A stretch of DNA of 40,409 nt from Janthinobacterium sp. ROICE36 (GTDB lineage Bacteria; Pseudomonadota; Gammaproteobacteria; Burkholderiales; Burkholderiaceae_D), in the NCBI RefSeq assembly GCF_002869965.1, contig NZ_PEBS01000053.1, forward strand, positions 1-40,409. The letters are read 5' to 3'. Shown here one piece after another: positions 15,190-23,038 of this stretch. The translations under genes and the position numbers were made by a program. How positions within the stretch are numbered: position 1 is the first letter of the stretch; every line of letters starts with the position of its first letter. The notes below the pieces were generated by a model. The model searched no databases. It worked only from the letters and a program-made list of their open reading frames with translations, and was not told the origin of the DNA.

Positions 15190-16671
15190 ATGGGTATCAA
15201 AGTCAAAAGTATCGGCCTGATCGGTCTGGGCGTATTGGCCGGCATCGGCATGTCGCTGCAGTTCCCGGCCGTGGCGCAGAAAATCACGAATGCCCCGCTG
15301 CCGCTCGACGAGCTGCGCCAGCTGTCCGATGTGTTCGGCCTGATCAAGTCGGATTATGTCGAGAAGGTGGAAGACAAGAAACTCTTGACGGAAGCCATTT
15401 CCGGCATGGTGTCGTCGCTGGACCCGCATTCTGTCTACCTCGACAAGAATGCCTTCAAGGAAATGCGCGAAAGCGTGCAGGGCAAGTTTGTCGGCATCGG
15501 CATCGAAGTGAGCATGGAAGACGGCTACGTGAAAGTCGTCTCGCCCATCGAAGACAGCCCTGCCGCCAAGGCCGGCATCCTGGCGGGCGACCTGATCACC
15601 CGTCTCGACAATATCCCGCTGAAAGGCTTGCAGCTGGAGGAAGTCATCAAGAAGATGCGCGGCCAGCCTGGCACCAAGCTGGTGCTGACGATGTCGCGCA
15701 AGGGCGAAAGCCGCCCGCTGGTGTTCCCCATCGTGCGCGAGGAAATTCGCGTGCAAAGCGTGAAGGCCAAGATGGTCGCGCCCGGCTATGCCTGGCTTCG
15801 CATCGCCCAGTTCCAGGAACCGACCGTCGATGACATGGTCAAAAAAATCAACGCGTTGTATGCGCAAGACCCCAAGCTCAAGGGCCTGGTGCTGGACTTG
15901 CGCAACGATCCCGGTGGCGTGGTGCCGGGCGCCATCGGCGTGGCGACAGCATTTCTTCCGGGTAACTCCGTGATTGTCTCCACCAAGGGCCAGTTGCCCG
16001 AGTCGAAACAGGTGTTTTATGGCCGCCGCGAATTCTATGCGCCACCGGGCACCAAGGCCGACCCGCTGGCCAAGCTGCCGGCCGCGCTGAAAACCGTGCC
16101 GCTGGTGGTGCTGGTCAATGCCGGTTCCGCGTCCGCCTCGGAAATCGTCGCCGGCGCCTTGCAGGATTACCAGCGTGCCACCGTCATGGGCACACAGACC
16201 TTCGGCAAGGGTTCCGTGCAAACCTTGCGCCAGATCACGGCCGATACGGCCGTCAAGCTGACGACGGCCCGCTACTACACGCCGAAAGGCCGCGCCATCC
16301 AGGCGCGCGGCATCGTGCCCGACTTGCTGGTCGATGAAACGGCCGAAGGCGATGGCTGGAACAGCCTGCGCGTGCGCGAGGCGGACCTGGAAAAGCACTT
16401 GAGCAGCGATGATGGCAAGCCGGAAGCGGCCAAGCCAACCATGGAAGGCATGCAAGATCAATTGGAAGAAGAGCAGCGCCTGATTGCCACGGCGAAAAAG
16501 CGCAAGCCGCTCGAATACGGCGCCAAGGATGATTTCCAGCTGCAACAAGCCTTGAACCACTTCCAGGGCTTGCCGGTGCAGCTGGCCAAGGGCGAGAAAA
16601 TCAGCGCCAAGCCGGAAATCGCTTCCGACATCAAGGCGGACGACAAGAAAATCCCTGTGCAAAAACCGTAG
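15190..16671 (+). CDS. Carboxyl-terminal processing protease (S41 family, CtpA type)
   Basis: This is a periplasmic serine protease that trims or degrades proteins from exposed C-termini. It has 493 residues. The N-terminal signal or anchor (IGLIGLGVLAGIGMSLQ) is followed by a cap segment, a PDZ domain at about 95-180 (GKFVGIGIEV, DSPAAKAGILAGDLI) and the S41 core. The Ser-Lys dyad reads as Ser315 in GSASASEI and Lys340 in TFGKGSVQ, 25 residues apart as in Prc. The C-terminal 100 residues are charged. It follows the EnvC-like gene by 48 bases. EnvC-CtpA adjacency is frequent in proteobacteria and suggests a joint role in cell-wall turnover. Confidence 0.93.
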   Translation: MGIKVKSIGLIGLGVLAGIGMSLQFPAVAQKITNAPLPLDELRQLSDVFGLIKSDYVEKVEDKKLLTEAISGMVSSLDPHSVYLDKNAFKEMRESVQGKFVGIGIEVSMEDGYVKVVSPIEDSPAAKAGILAGDLITRLDNIPLKGLQLEEVIKKMRGQPGTKLVLTMSRKGESRPLVFPIVREEIRVQSVKAKMVAPGYAWLRIAQFQEPTVDDMVKKINALYAQDPKLKGLVLDLRNDPGGVVPGAIGVATAFLPGNSVIVSTKGQLPESKQVFYGRREFYAPPGTKADPLAKLPAALKTVPLVVLVNAGSASASEIVAGALQDYQRATVMGTQTFGKGSVQTLRQITADTAVKLTTARYYTPKGRAIQARGIVPDLLVDETAEGDGWNSLRVREADLEKHLSSDDGKPEAAKPTMEGMQDQLEEEQRLIATAKKRKPLEYGAKDDFQLQQALNHFQGLPVQLAKGEKISAKPEIASDIKADDKKIPVQKP

Positions 16672-16679
16672 TTGCCGCC

Positions 16680-17441
16680 ATGAACGACCATCAGCTGCTG
16701 CGCTATTCGCGCCACATCCTGTTAGACGAGATCGGTATTGAAGGCCAGCAAGCCTTGCTCGATGCGCATGTGCTGGTGGTCGGTGCGGGCGGGCTCGGCT
16801 CGCCGGCCGCCATGTACCTGGCCGCCAGCGGTGTCGGCAAGCTGACCCTGGTCGATGACGACACGGTCGACCTGACCAATCTGCAGCGCCAGATCGCCCA
16901 CACGACGGCCCGCGTGGGCCAGCCGAAAGTGCTGTCGGCGCGCGAAACCTTGACCGGCATCAATCCCGAGATAGACATCGTTGCATTGCAAGAGCGCCTC
17001 GACGGCGCGCGCCTGGCCGAACTGGTCTTGTCCGCCACGGTGGTGCTCGATTGCACGGACAACTTCGCCACGCGCCATGCCGTCAACCGCGCCTGCGTGG
17101 CGGGCAGGGTGCCGCTGGTGTCGGGCGCCGTGATCCGTTTCGACGGGCAAGTGAGCGTGTTCGACCCGCGCACGGGCACCCAGCCATGTTATTCCTGCCT
17201 GTTTCCGCAGGAACAGCAGTTCACGGACGAGGCGTGTTCGAGCATGGGCGTGTTCGCGCCGCTGGTGGGTGTGGTGGGCGCCATGCAGGCGGCCGAGGCG
17301 CTGAAACTGGTGATGGGCGTGGGGCAATCACTGGCCGGGCGCCTGCTGCTGCTTGACGGTTTGCACATGGAATGGAGCAGCATGCAGGTCGCGCGCGACC
17401 CCGGCTGCGCCGTTTGCGGTGGAGTGGTCTTGCCGCTCTGA
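16680..17441 (+). CDS. moeB: MoeB/ThiF-family sulfur-carrier adenylyltransferase
   Basis: The protein adenylates the C-terminal glycine of a small sulfur carrier (MoaD or ThiS) before sulfur transfer. It has 253 residues. The nucleotide-binding GAGGLG is at 35-40, and DLTNLQRQ with the adenylate-contacting Arg at 65-71. DCTDN is at 124-128. Zinc is held by two pairs, Cys170/Cys173 (CYSC) and Cys243/Cys246 (CAVC). No rhodanese tail is present. MoeB (molybdopterin) is the usual annotation, but a ThiF role cannot be excluded from sequence. It starts 8 bases past the ctpA stop and is likely co-transcribed. Confidence 0.9.
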   Translation: MNDHQLLRYSRHILLDEIGIEGQQALLDAHVLVVGAGGLGSPAAMYLAASGVGKLTLVDDDTVDLTNLQRQIAHTTARVGQPKVLSARETLTGINPEIDIVALQERLDGARLAELVLSATVVLDCTDNFATRHAVNRACVAGRVPLVSGAVIRFDGQVSVFDPRTGTQPCYSCLFPQEQQFTDEACSSMGVFAPLVGVVGAMQAAEALKLVMGVGQSLAGRLLLLDGLHMEWSSMQVARDPGCAVCGGVVLPL

Positions 17442-17465
17442 GTCGCCGCGCACAAATTTTTCCCC

Positions 17466-17486
17466 ATATGACAGGCTTTGTCATAT
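17466..17486. promoter_or_regulatory. Inverted repeat upstream of the type II secretion operon
   Basis: ATATGACA (17466-17473) and TGTCATAT (17479-17486) are exact reverse complements separated by 5 bases. A -10-like TATACT lies at 17495-17500, so the repeat would cover the -35 area. It looks like an operator for a dimeric regulator of gspG and the following genes. The regulator is unknown. Confidence 0.5.
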
Positions 17487-17534
17487 TTCCGCTTTATACT
17501 CTGCACTCATTACTCACCTTCTTCTCTCTTTCTT

Positions 17535-17987
17535 ATGCAAAACGCAGCAAACCATCCGACCCGCCAGCGCCGCGCGCGCGGCTTCACCTTGATCGAAATC
17601 ATGGTCGTGGTGGTGATCATGGGCATCCTCGCTTCGCTGGTGGTGCCCAAGCTGATCGCCCGCACGGGCGAGTCGAAAGTGGCGGCGGCGAAAGTCGACA
17701 TCGCCACCGTGATGCAAGCATTGAAACTGTATCGCTTGGACAACCAGCGCTACCCGACCACCGAGCAGGGCTTGCAGGCGCTGATCGAGAAACCCACCAC
17801 GGGACCGGCCGCGAATGGCTGGAAGGCGGGCGGCTACCTGGAAAAGATGCCGAAGGATCCGTGGGGCAATCCCTACCAGTTCCTGTCGCCGGGCGTGAAA
17901 GGCGAAGTCGACCTGATTTCGCTGGGCGCCGACGGCCAGCCTGGCGGTAGCGGCGACGATGCCGATATCGGCTCCTGGGAACTGTAA
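17535..17987 (+). CDS. gspG: Type II secretion system major pseudopilin GspG
   Basis: GspG forms the periplasmic pseudopilus that pushes folded substrates through the secretin. It has 150 residues. The prepilin leader ends RRARG, with cleavage expected between Gly16 and Phe17, then FTLIEIMVVVVIMGIL with the essential Glu at mature position 5. The C-terminal part shows the GspG signatures RYPTTEQGLQALIEKPT and DPWGNPYQF, including the calcium-binding loop region. The ATG at 17535 was chosen because it yields a normal short basic leader; an upstream in-frame ATG at 17478 falls inside the operator region. No strong ribosome binding site is visible (pyrimidine-rich upstream). Confidence 0.96.
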   Translation: MQNAANHPTRQRRARGFTLIEIMVVVVIMGILASLVVPKLIARTGESKVAAAKVDIATVMQALKLYRLDNQRYPTTEQGLQALIEKPTTGPAANGWKAGGYLEKMPKDPWGNPYQFLSPGVKGEVDLISLGADGQPGGSGDDADIGSWEL

Positions 17988-17999
17988 GTTTTCCATTGC

Positions 18000-18494
18000 A
18001 TGCCTGCCATGACCACCGGTCGCGCACCGCCCCGGCCACGCGCCAGCGGCTTCACGCTGATCGAATTGCTGGTGGTGATGGTCATCATTGGCGTCACCCT
18101 GGGCCTGGTGTCGCTGAACGCCATGCCGAATGGCCAGCAAGCGCTGCAGAAGGAAGCCGAGCGCATCGCGCTGCTGCTGCAACTGGCGCGCGATGAAGCC
18201 ATCGTGCGCAGCCGGCAAGTGGCATTCGAGGCTGACGAAAATCAATACCGTTTCCTGGTCCTCAATGAAAAGCTGTGGCAACCCGTGACGCAGGACGATT
18301 TGCTGCGCGAGCGGGCATTTGCCAACACGCCCATGCTGCTCAGCGTGCAGCCATCGAACAGCGTGGCCCAGCCGCTGCGCATCATCTTCGGCCGCGAACC
18401 GGTCGACAAGCCTTTCGTGCTGACCCTGGCCAGCGGCGAACGCAGCGTGGCCATCCGCGCCGACGGCATCGGCCATTTTACGGTCGAACAATGA
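18000..18494 (+). CDS. gspH: Type II secretion system minor pseudopilin GspH
   Basis: GspH is a minor pseudopilin thought to join the pseudopilus near its tip. It has 164 residues. The leader ends RASG (Gly17), followed by FTLIELLVVMVIIGVTLGLV with Glu at mature position 5. The rest has the beta-rich GspH pattern (LARDEAIVRSRQVAFEADEN, then a C-terminal FTVEQ). It begins 12 bases after gspG and overlaps gspI by an ATGA. Confidence 0.92.
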   Translation: MPAMTTGRAPPRPRASGFTLIELLVVMVIIGVTLGLVSLNAMPNGQQALQKEAERIALLLQLARDEAIVRSRQVAFEADENQYRFLVLNEKLWQPVTQDDLLRERAFANTPMLLSVQPSNSVAQPLRIIFGREPVDKPFVLTLASGERSVAIRADGIGHFTVEQ

Positions 18495-18874
18495 TGCGGC
18501 GCTCATTTCGCCGCCACCCGCGCGGCTTCACTTTGCTGGAAGTATTGGTCGCCCTGGTCATCGTCGGCACGGCCCTGGGCGCCTCGCTGCGCGCCGTCGG
18601 CAGCCTGACGCAAAATAGCGACGGCTTGCGCAGCGCCATGATGGCCACCTGGTCGGCCGAAAACCACCTGGTGCGGCTGCGCCTGGCGAAAACCTTCCCG
18701 CAGACGGGCAAGCGCACGGTCGACTGCCCGCAGGGCGATTTAAAACTCATCTGCGAAGAGGAAGTGGTGGCCACGCCGAATCCCCGCATCCGGCAAGTGC
18801 GCGTGAATGTGTACGATGTGCAATACCCGGCCCGGCGCATCGTGCGCCTGGTCTTGCTGGCGTTCAACGACTGA
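18491..18874 (+). CDS. gspI: Type II secretion system minor pseudopilin GspI
   Basis: GspI nucleates the pseudopilus tip together with GspJ and GspK. It has 127 residues. The leader ends HPRG (Gly12), then FTLLEVLVALVIVGTALGAS with Glu at mature position 5. The conserved W-AENH-L segment (TWSAENHLVRLRL) is typical of GspI. The start is either of two overlapping ATGs (18491 or 18494); the first overlaps the gspH stop as ATGA, which suggests translational coupling. Confidence 0.94.
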   Translation: MMRRSFRRHPRGFTLLEVLVALVIVGTALGASLRAVGSLTQNSDGLRSAMMATWSAENHLVRLRLAKTFPQTGKRTVDCPQGDLKLICEEEVVATPNPRIRQVRVNVYDVQYPARRIVRLVLLAFND

Positions 18875-19497
18875 TGGCGCGCCGTAATCACTCCGCCGCA
18901 GGTTTCACCTTGATCGAGCTGCTCGTGGCGATCGGCATCCTGGCCATGGTCGCCGTGCTGGGCTGGCGCGGCCTGGACAGCATCATGCGCTCGCGCGAAG
19001 TGCTCACCAGCCAGTTGGAGCAGGCGCGCGGCATGCAGCTGGCGTTTGCCCAGATGCAAAGTGATTGTGACCACCTGGCCGGTGCCGGCCAGAACAATAC
19101 CTTGCTGAATGGCCGCACCAACCTGAGCGCCGAGACCGACCGCCTGACCCTGGTGCGCCTGGCCGCGTCGGAGCAGGAGCCGCAGCAGTTGCAAGTGGTC
19201 ACTTACCGTCTGCGCGGCGGCGTGCTGACGCGGCGCGAGTCGAACGGCACGCGCGACCTGGCCGTGCTCGACACCCTGTGGCAGGCGGCGCGCGACGATA
19301 CCGATACCTCCAACGCCGACGTGGCCTTGATGCATGGCGTCGACAGCATGGTCATGCGCGGCTGGAGCAATGGCGCCTGGAACGTGCTGACGGCGGGCGC
19401 CGCCATTTCCAAGCAAGTGCCGGGCCTGGAAGTGACCTTGCAAATGCCGGGCCAGGATGCGGGCCTGTCCAAAGTCTTTTTATTGGGACCGGGATGA
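18874..19497 (+). CDS. gspJ: Type II secretion system minor pseudopilin GspJ
   Basis: GspJ is part of the GspI-J-K tip complex. It has 207 residues. The short leader MARRNHSAAG ends at Gly10, then FTLIELLVAIGILAMVAVLG with Glu at mature position 5 follows. The Trp-Arg-Gly-Leu-Asp (WRGLDSIM) segment after the helix is a GspJ hallmark. The start overlaps the gspI stop by one base (TGATG), and the end overlaps gspK as ATGA. Confidence 0.94.
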   Translation: MARRNHSAAGFTLIELLVAIGILAMVAVLGWRGLDSIMRSREVLTSQLEQARGMQLAFAQMQSDCDHLAGAGQNNTLLNGRTNLSAETDRLTLVRLAASEQEPQQLQVVTYRLRGGVLTRRESNGTRDLAVLDTLWQAARDDTDTSNADVALMHGVDSMVMRGWSNGAWNVLTAGAAISKQVPGLEVTLQMPGQDAGLSKVFLLGPG

Positions 19498-20486
19498 AGA
19501 CGTTTATCCGCCCCGGCCGCCAGCGCGGCGTGGCCGTCATCACGGCCTTGCTGCTGACGGCGCTGGCCATCACCGTCGTCGCCAGCCTGTTCTGGCAGCA
19601 GCAAGTGCAGGTGCGCTCGATGGAAAACCAGCGCTTGCGCCTGCAGACGCAGTGGGCCATGCGCGGCATGGTCGACTTCGCCCGCTTCTGGTTGCGCCAG
19701 GACAATCCCTCGCTGACGGCGCTGGACGGCGTGTGGGCCACGCCCATCGAGGAAGCGCGGCTCGACGATTATGTGGACCGCGAAAAGGTCGACACGGAAA
19801 AATTCGAAGCCACCGTGTCGGGCCGCGCACTCGATGCGCAGGCGCGGTTTAATATTAGCAACCTGGTCGCCGCCACGGGCGGCATCAATCCGAAGCAGGT
19901 GCTGGCCTACCAGCGTTTGCTGTCGAACCTGCGGCTCGACAGCGGCCTGGCGCAGGCGACGGCCGAAGTCGTGCTGCGTACGATGCCGAAACCGCGCACT
20001 GTGGACAGCGGCAGCGACGGCAAGACGCCCGCCGCCGCGCCCGCATCGGGCGGCAGCAGCGAGCCGGTGGCGTTCACACAGGTCGAGGATTTGCTGGCTG
20101 TGTCCGGCTATACGCCGCAGATCATCGAGAAACTGCGCGACTTCATCATCGTGCTGCCGAAACTGAATGCGGGCGACGTGACGGCGGTGAACGTGAATAC
20201 GGCCCCGGCCGAGGTGCTGGCAGCCGTGACGATGATGTCGCTGTCCGAGGCCAGCGCCCTAACCTTGAGCAATCCGCGTAAAAAGTTTGTTGATTTGGCA
20301 AACTTCAAGAATAATATTGATAGCAAGCAAGTGATTGAAGGCGTGGAACTCGATGTGAAGAGTCGCTACTTCCTGACCGTCATCCGCGTGCGGCTGGATC
20401 GCGCCGCCCTCGATGCCGTGGCCCTCATTTATCGACAACCAGACCGGGAGCGGGCAACCCGTCTGGTCTGGTTGCGGGAAAATTAA
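19494..20486 (+). CDS. gspK: Type II secretion system minor pseudopilin GspK
   Basis: GspK is the large pseudopilin that caps the tip. It has 330 residues. The leader ends RQRG (Gly12), then VAVITALLLTALAITVVASL follows; mature position 5 is not glutamate, as expected for GspK. The inserted alpha-helical domain is present, with FTQVEDLLAVSGYT and VNVNTAPAEVLAAV resembling the helix-hairpin-helix-like segments of the family. The start at 19494 overlaps the gspJ stop (ATGA). Confidence 0.94.
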   Translation: MKTFIRPGRQRGVAVITALLLTALAITVVASLFWQQQVQVRSMENQRLRLQTQWAMRGMVDFARFWLRQDNPSLTALDGVWATPIEEARLDDYVDREKVDTEKFEATVSGRALDAQARFNISNLVAATGGINPKQVLAYQRLLSNLRLDSGLAQATAEVVLRTMPKPRTVDSGSDGKTPAAAPASGGSSEPVAFTQVEDLLAVSGYTPQIIEKLRDFIIVLPKLNAGDVTAVNVNTAPAEVLAAVTMMSLSEASALTLSNPRKKFVDLANFKNNIDSKQVIEGVELDVKSRYFLTVIRVRLDRAALDAVALIYRQPDRERATRLVWLREN

Positions 20487-20505
20487 CCCCTGAAAGCGAG
20501 TCACT

Positions 20506-21735
20506 TTGACAATATTGTATATCCGTCACCCGGCCAAGGCGTCCACCGACAGCGCGCCTGCCTGCTCCTTCGTGCTGGCCGGCGACGGCGGCGCCTTGCT
20601 GCAACAGGGCAGTGCGCCGCTGGGTAGCCTGGGTCAGCTGATTGCCGGCGCGAAGCAGGTGGTATTGCTGCTGGCGGCGGCCGACGTGACCCTGCTGCGC
20701 CTGAAAACCCCGCCGCTGGCCGGCGCCCGTTTGCGCGCGGCCTTGCCTGGCCTGGTGGAAGAACATATCCTCGGTGACACTCAGGATTGCCTGCTGGCCG
20801 CCGGTGCGCCCGATGGGGCGGGCATGCGCACGGTCGCTGTGGCGCAGCGCGCCTGGGCCGAGGTACTGGTCAAGGCCTTGCTGGTGCAGGGCGCGCACAA
20901 GGTGCGGCTGCTGCCATCGCAGCTGTGCCTGCCCTTGCAGCCTGGCAGTGTGACGGCTTCCTTGCACGCGGCCGGCGACGGCCTGGAACTGGCCTTGCGC
21001 CAGGCGCCGCAAGAGGGTTTGGGCCTGGTCTTGCCGGCTCAGCCGCAGCAGGCGCTGCTGACGACGCGCGCGTTTGCCGGCGATGTGCCCCTGACGGTCT
21101 ACGTGGCGCAGGCCGAGTTGGCGCAATATCAACAGCTGGCTGCCGGCATGGAGGGCGTGACGCTGGAGAGCGATCATTGGGCGCATTGGATCGCCGGTGC
21201 CCGCGCAACGTCGCTGGACCTGGCGCCCGCACTGGGCACGGCCACGGGATCGGCCACCGAATGGCGCCGCTGGCGCTGGCCGCTGCGCCTGGGGCTGCTG
21301 GCCGTGATCGTCAATCTGGCCGGCATGAATATCGAATGGATGCGCCTGAAGCGCGAGGCCGCCACCGTGCGCACCTCGATGCAGCAAACCTTCAAGGCCG
21401 CGTATCCGAACGAAGCGCCCGTGTATGGGCTGGAAGCGGAGCAGATGCGGCGCAATATCGCTGCTGCCCGTCTGCAGGGCGGACAAGCCAGCATGGATGA
21501 CTTCACCAGCATGAGCGCGGCGCTGGGCGAGGCGCTGGGCGGCCTGGCCGGGCGCGGTGTGGTGGCCTCGCTGGAATACCGCGAGCGCGCCCTGATCGTC
21601 AAGCTGAAGCCGGACATGGTCGACGCCAGCGCCCAGGCGCAGGTGCGCGACGGCCTGGCCGCGCGCAAGCTGGCCTTGAATGAAACGGCGCCGGGCGTGT
21701 GGAAGATCACGCCGGCCACGGGAGTAAAAGCATGA
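20506..21735 (+). CDS. gspL: Type II secretion system protein GspL
   Basis: GspL joins the cytoplasmic ATPase GspE to the inner-membrane platform. It has 409 residues. The N-terminal cytoplasmic actin-like domain covers about 1-240. A single membrane helix lies at about 259-277 (PLRLGLLAVIVNLAGMNIE). The periplasmic ferredoxin-like domain occupies the last 130 residues. The frame starts with TTG at 20506, and no nearby ATG is in frame at a suitable place. Sequence similarity within GspL is generally low, so the call leans on architecture and position. The stop overlaps the gspM start (ATGA). Confidence 0.88.
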   Translation: MTILYIRHPAKASTDSAPACSFVLAGDGGALLQQGSAPLGSLGQLIAGAKQVVLLLAAADVTLLRLKTPPLAGARLRAALPGLVEEHILGDTQDCLLAAGAPDGAGMRTVAVAQRAWAEVLVKALLVQGAHKVRLLPSQLCLPLQPGSVTASLHAAGDGLELALRQAPQEGLGLVLPAQPQQALLTTRAFAGDVPLTVYVAQAELAQYQQLAAGMEGVTLESDHWAHWIAGARATSLDLAPALGTATGSATEWRRWRWPLRLGLLAVIVNLAGMNIEWMRLKREAATVRTSMQQTFKAAYPNEAPVYGLEAEQMRRNIAAARLQGGQASMDDFTSMSAALGEALGGLAGRGVVASLEYRERALIVKLKPDMVDASAQAQVRDGLAARKLALNETAPGVWKITPATGVKA

Positions 21736-22265
21736 GTGCAGCCGTAAACAAGATACGCGCGGCCCTGACGGGGCAGGAGCAGAACCTGCAAACGTTCTGG
21801 GCGGAGCGCACGCAGCAGGAGCGCAAGCTGCTGGCCATCGGCGGCGTGGTGGCGGGCCTGGCGTTCGTCTACGCGGTGTTTTTCGAGCCTGCCTGGACGG
21901 GCCGCATCGCCTTGCAAAAGAGCTTGCCCGAGCTGCGCCAGAACGCGGCCCAGCTGCAGGCGCTGGCGCGCGAAGCGGGCGAACTGGCGCGTCAGGCACC
22001 CGTGCAGGTCGCGCCCATGGGCCGCGCAAGCCTCGATGCCTCGTTGAAAGCGCGCGGCTTGACACCGCAATCGCTGTCGATGACGGGCGAATACGCGCGC
22101 GTGCAGCTCAACGGCGTGCCATTTGCCAGCGTCATGCTGTGGCTGGACGGCTTGCGCCGCGAAGGCCGCGTGGCGGTGCAGGAAGCGAAGATCACGGCGC
22201 AGGGCAAGGCAGGGCTGGTCGATGCCAGCCTGACCCTGCACCAGAGCCCGGGCGCGGCACGATGA
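21732..22265 (+). CDS. gspM: Type II secretion system protein GspM
   Basis: GspM is a bitopic inner-membrane protein that partners GspL in the assembly platform. It has 177 residues. A short cytoplasmic tail includes FWAERTQQERKLL, which is typical. One membrane helix follows at about 33-51 (LLAIGGVVAGLAFVYAVFF), then a coiled-coil stretch and a small periplasmic ferredoxin-like domain. It overlaps both neighbours by ATGA, indicating coupled translation. Confidence 0.9.
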   Translation: MSAAVNKIRAALTGQEQNLQTFWAERTQQERKLLAIGGVVAGLAFVYAVFFEPAWTGRIALQKSLPELRQNAAQLQALAREAGELARQAPVQVAPMGRASLDASLKARGLTPQSLSMTGEYARVQLNGVPFASVMLWLDGLRREGRVAVQEAKITAQGKAGLVDASLTLHQSPGAAR

Positions 22266-23038
22266 GGCGCTTGCTTGGCTGGCTGCTGGCCATCATCGTC
22301 AGCGTTTGCCTCACCCTGCTGGTATTTTTCCCGGCCGGCTGGGTTGCCGGCATCGTGGAAAAGCAGACGGGTGGACGTTTGACCTTGGGCGACGCGCAAG
22401 GTACCCTGTGGCGCGGTTCGGCCTTCATCGGCGGGGCGGCCAGCGCGAACGGCGCCGTGACGCCCCTGCTGCCGGGGCGTTTCAGCTGGCGTATTTCGCC
22501 CTCGGTGCTGTGGGGATCGGCGGACGTGGAATTGCAAAACCCGCAGGCGCTGTCGCAGCCGGTGAACTTGCGCGGTTCGTGGTCGCACTGGCAGGTCAGC
22601 CCGGCGGCCCTGCTGCTGCCGGCCGATGGTCTCGGTGGCCTGGGCGCGCCGTTAAATACCGTGGCGCCGACGGGCAGCATGCGATTGTCGTGGAGCACCT
22701 TGGAGCTGGCCCTGGAGCAGCGGCAGTTTTCCGCCGTCGGCCGCACCACCTTGCAGATGACGGACATGGCCTCGCGCCTGTCGTCCTTGCGTCCGCTGGG
22801 CAGCTACGAGCTTGATTTCGATTGGCAGGGGCAGCAGGCGACGTTGACCTTGCGCTCCATCAAGGGACCGCTGCTGCTCGATGGCAGCGGCAGCCTGCAA
22901 CAGGGGCGCATGCAGTTTTCCGGCCAGGCCCAGGCCGCAGCAGGATATGAAGAGACCTTGGCGAGTTTGTTGAATTTGCTGGGACAGCGCCGTAGCAATA
23001 GCGAAAAAAACATCATCGCCTTAGAGTTCAGACAATGA
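22262..23038 (+). CDS. gspN: Type II secretion system protein GspN
   Basis: GspN is present in only part of type II systems and its exact role is unsettled. It has 258 residues. An N-terminal hydrophobic segment (about 4-24, LLGWLLAIIVSVCLTLLVFF) is followed by a periplasmic beta-rich domain. The conserved LTLGDAQGTLWRGSA motif and the later WRISPSVLWG are typical of the T2SSN family. It begins at 22262, overlapping gspM, and ends overlapping gspD. Confidence 0.9.
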   Translation: MRRLLGWLLAIIVSVCLTLLVFFPAGWVAGIVEKQTGGRLTLGDAQGTLWRGSAFIGGAASANGAVTPLLPGRFSWRISPSVLWGSADVELQNPQALSQPVNLRGSWSHWQVSPAALLLPADGLGGLGAPLNTVAPTGSMRLSWSTLELALEQRQFSAVGRTTLQMTDMASRLSSLRPLGSYELDFDWQGQQATLTLRSIKGPLLLDGSGSLQQGRMQFSGQAQAAAGYEETLASLLNLLGQRRSNSEKNIIALEFRQ

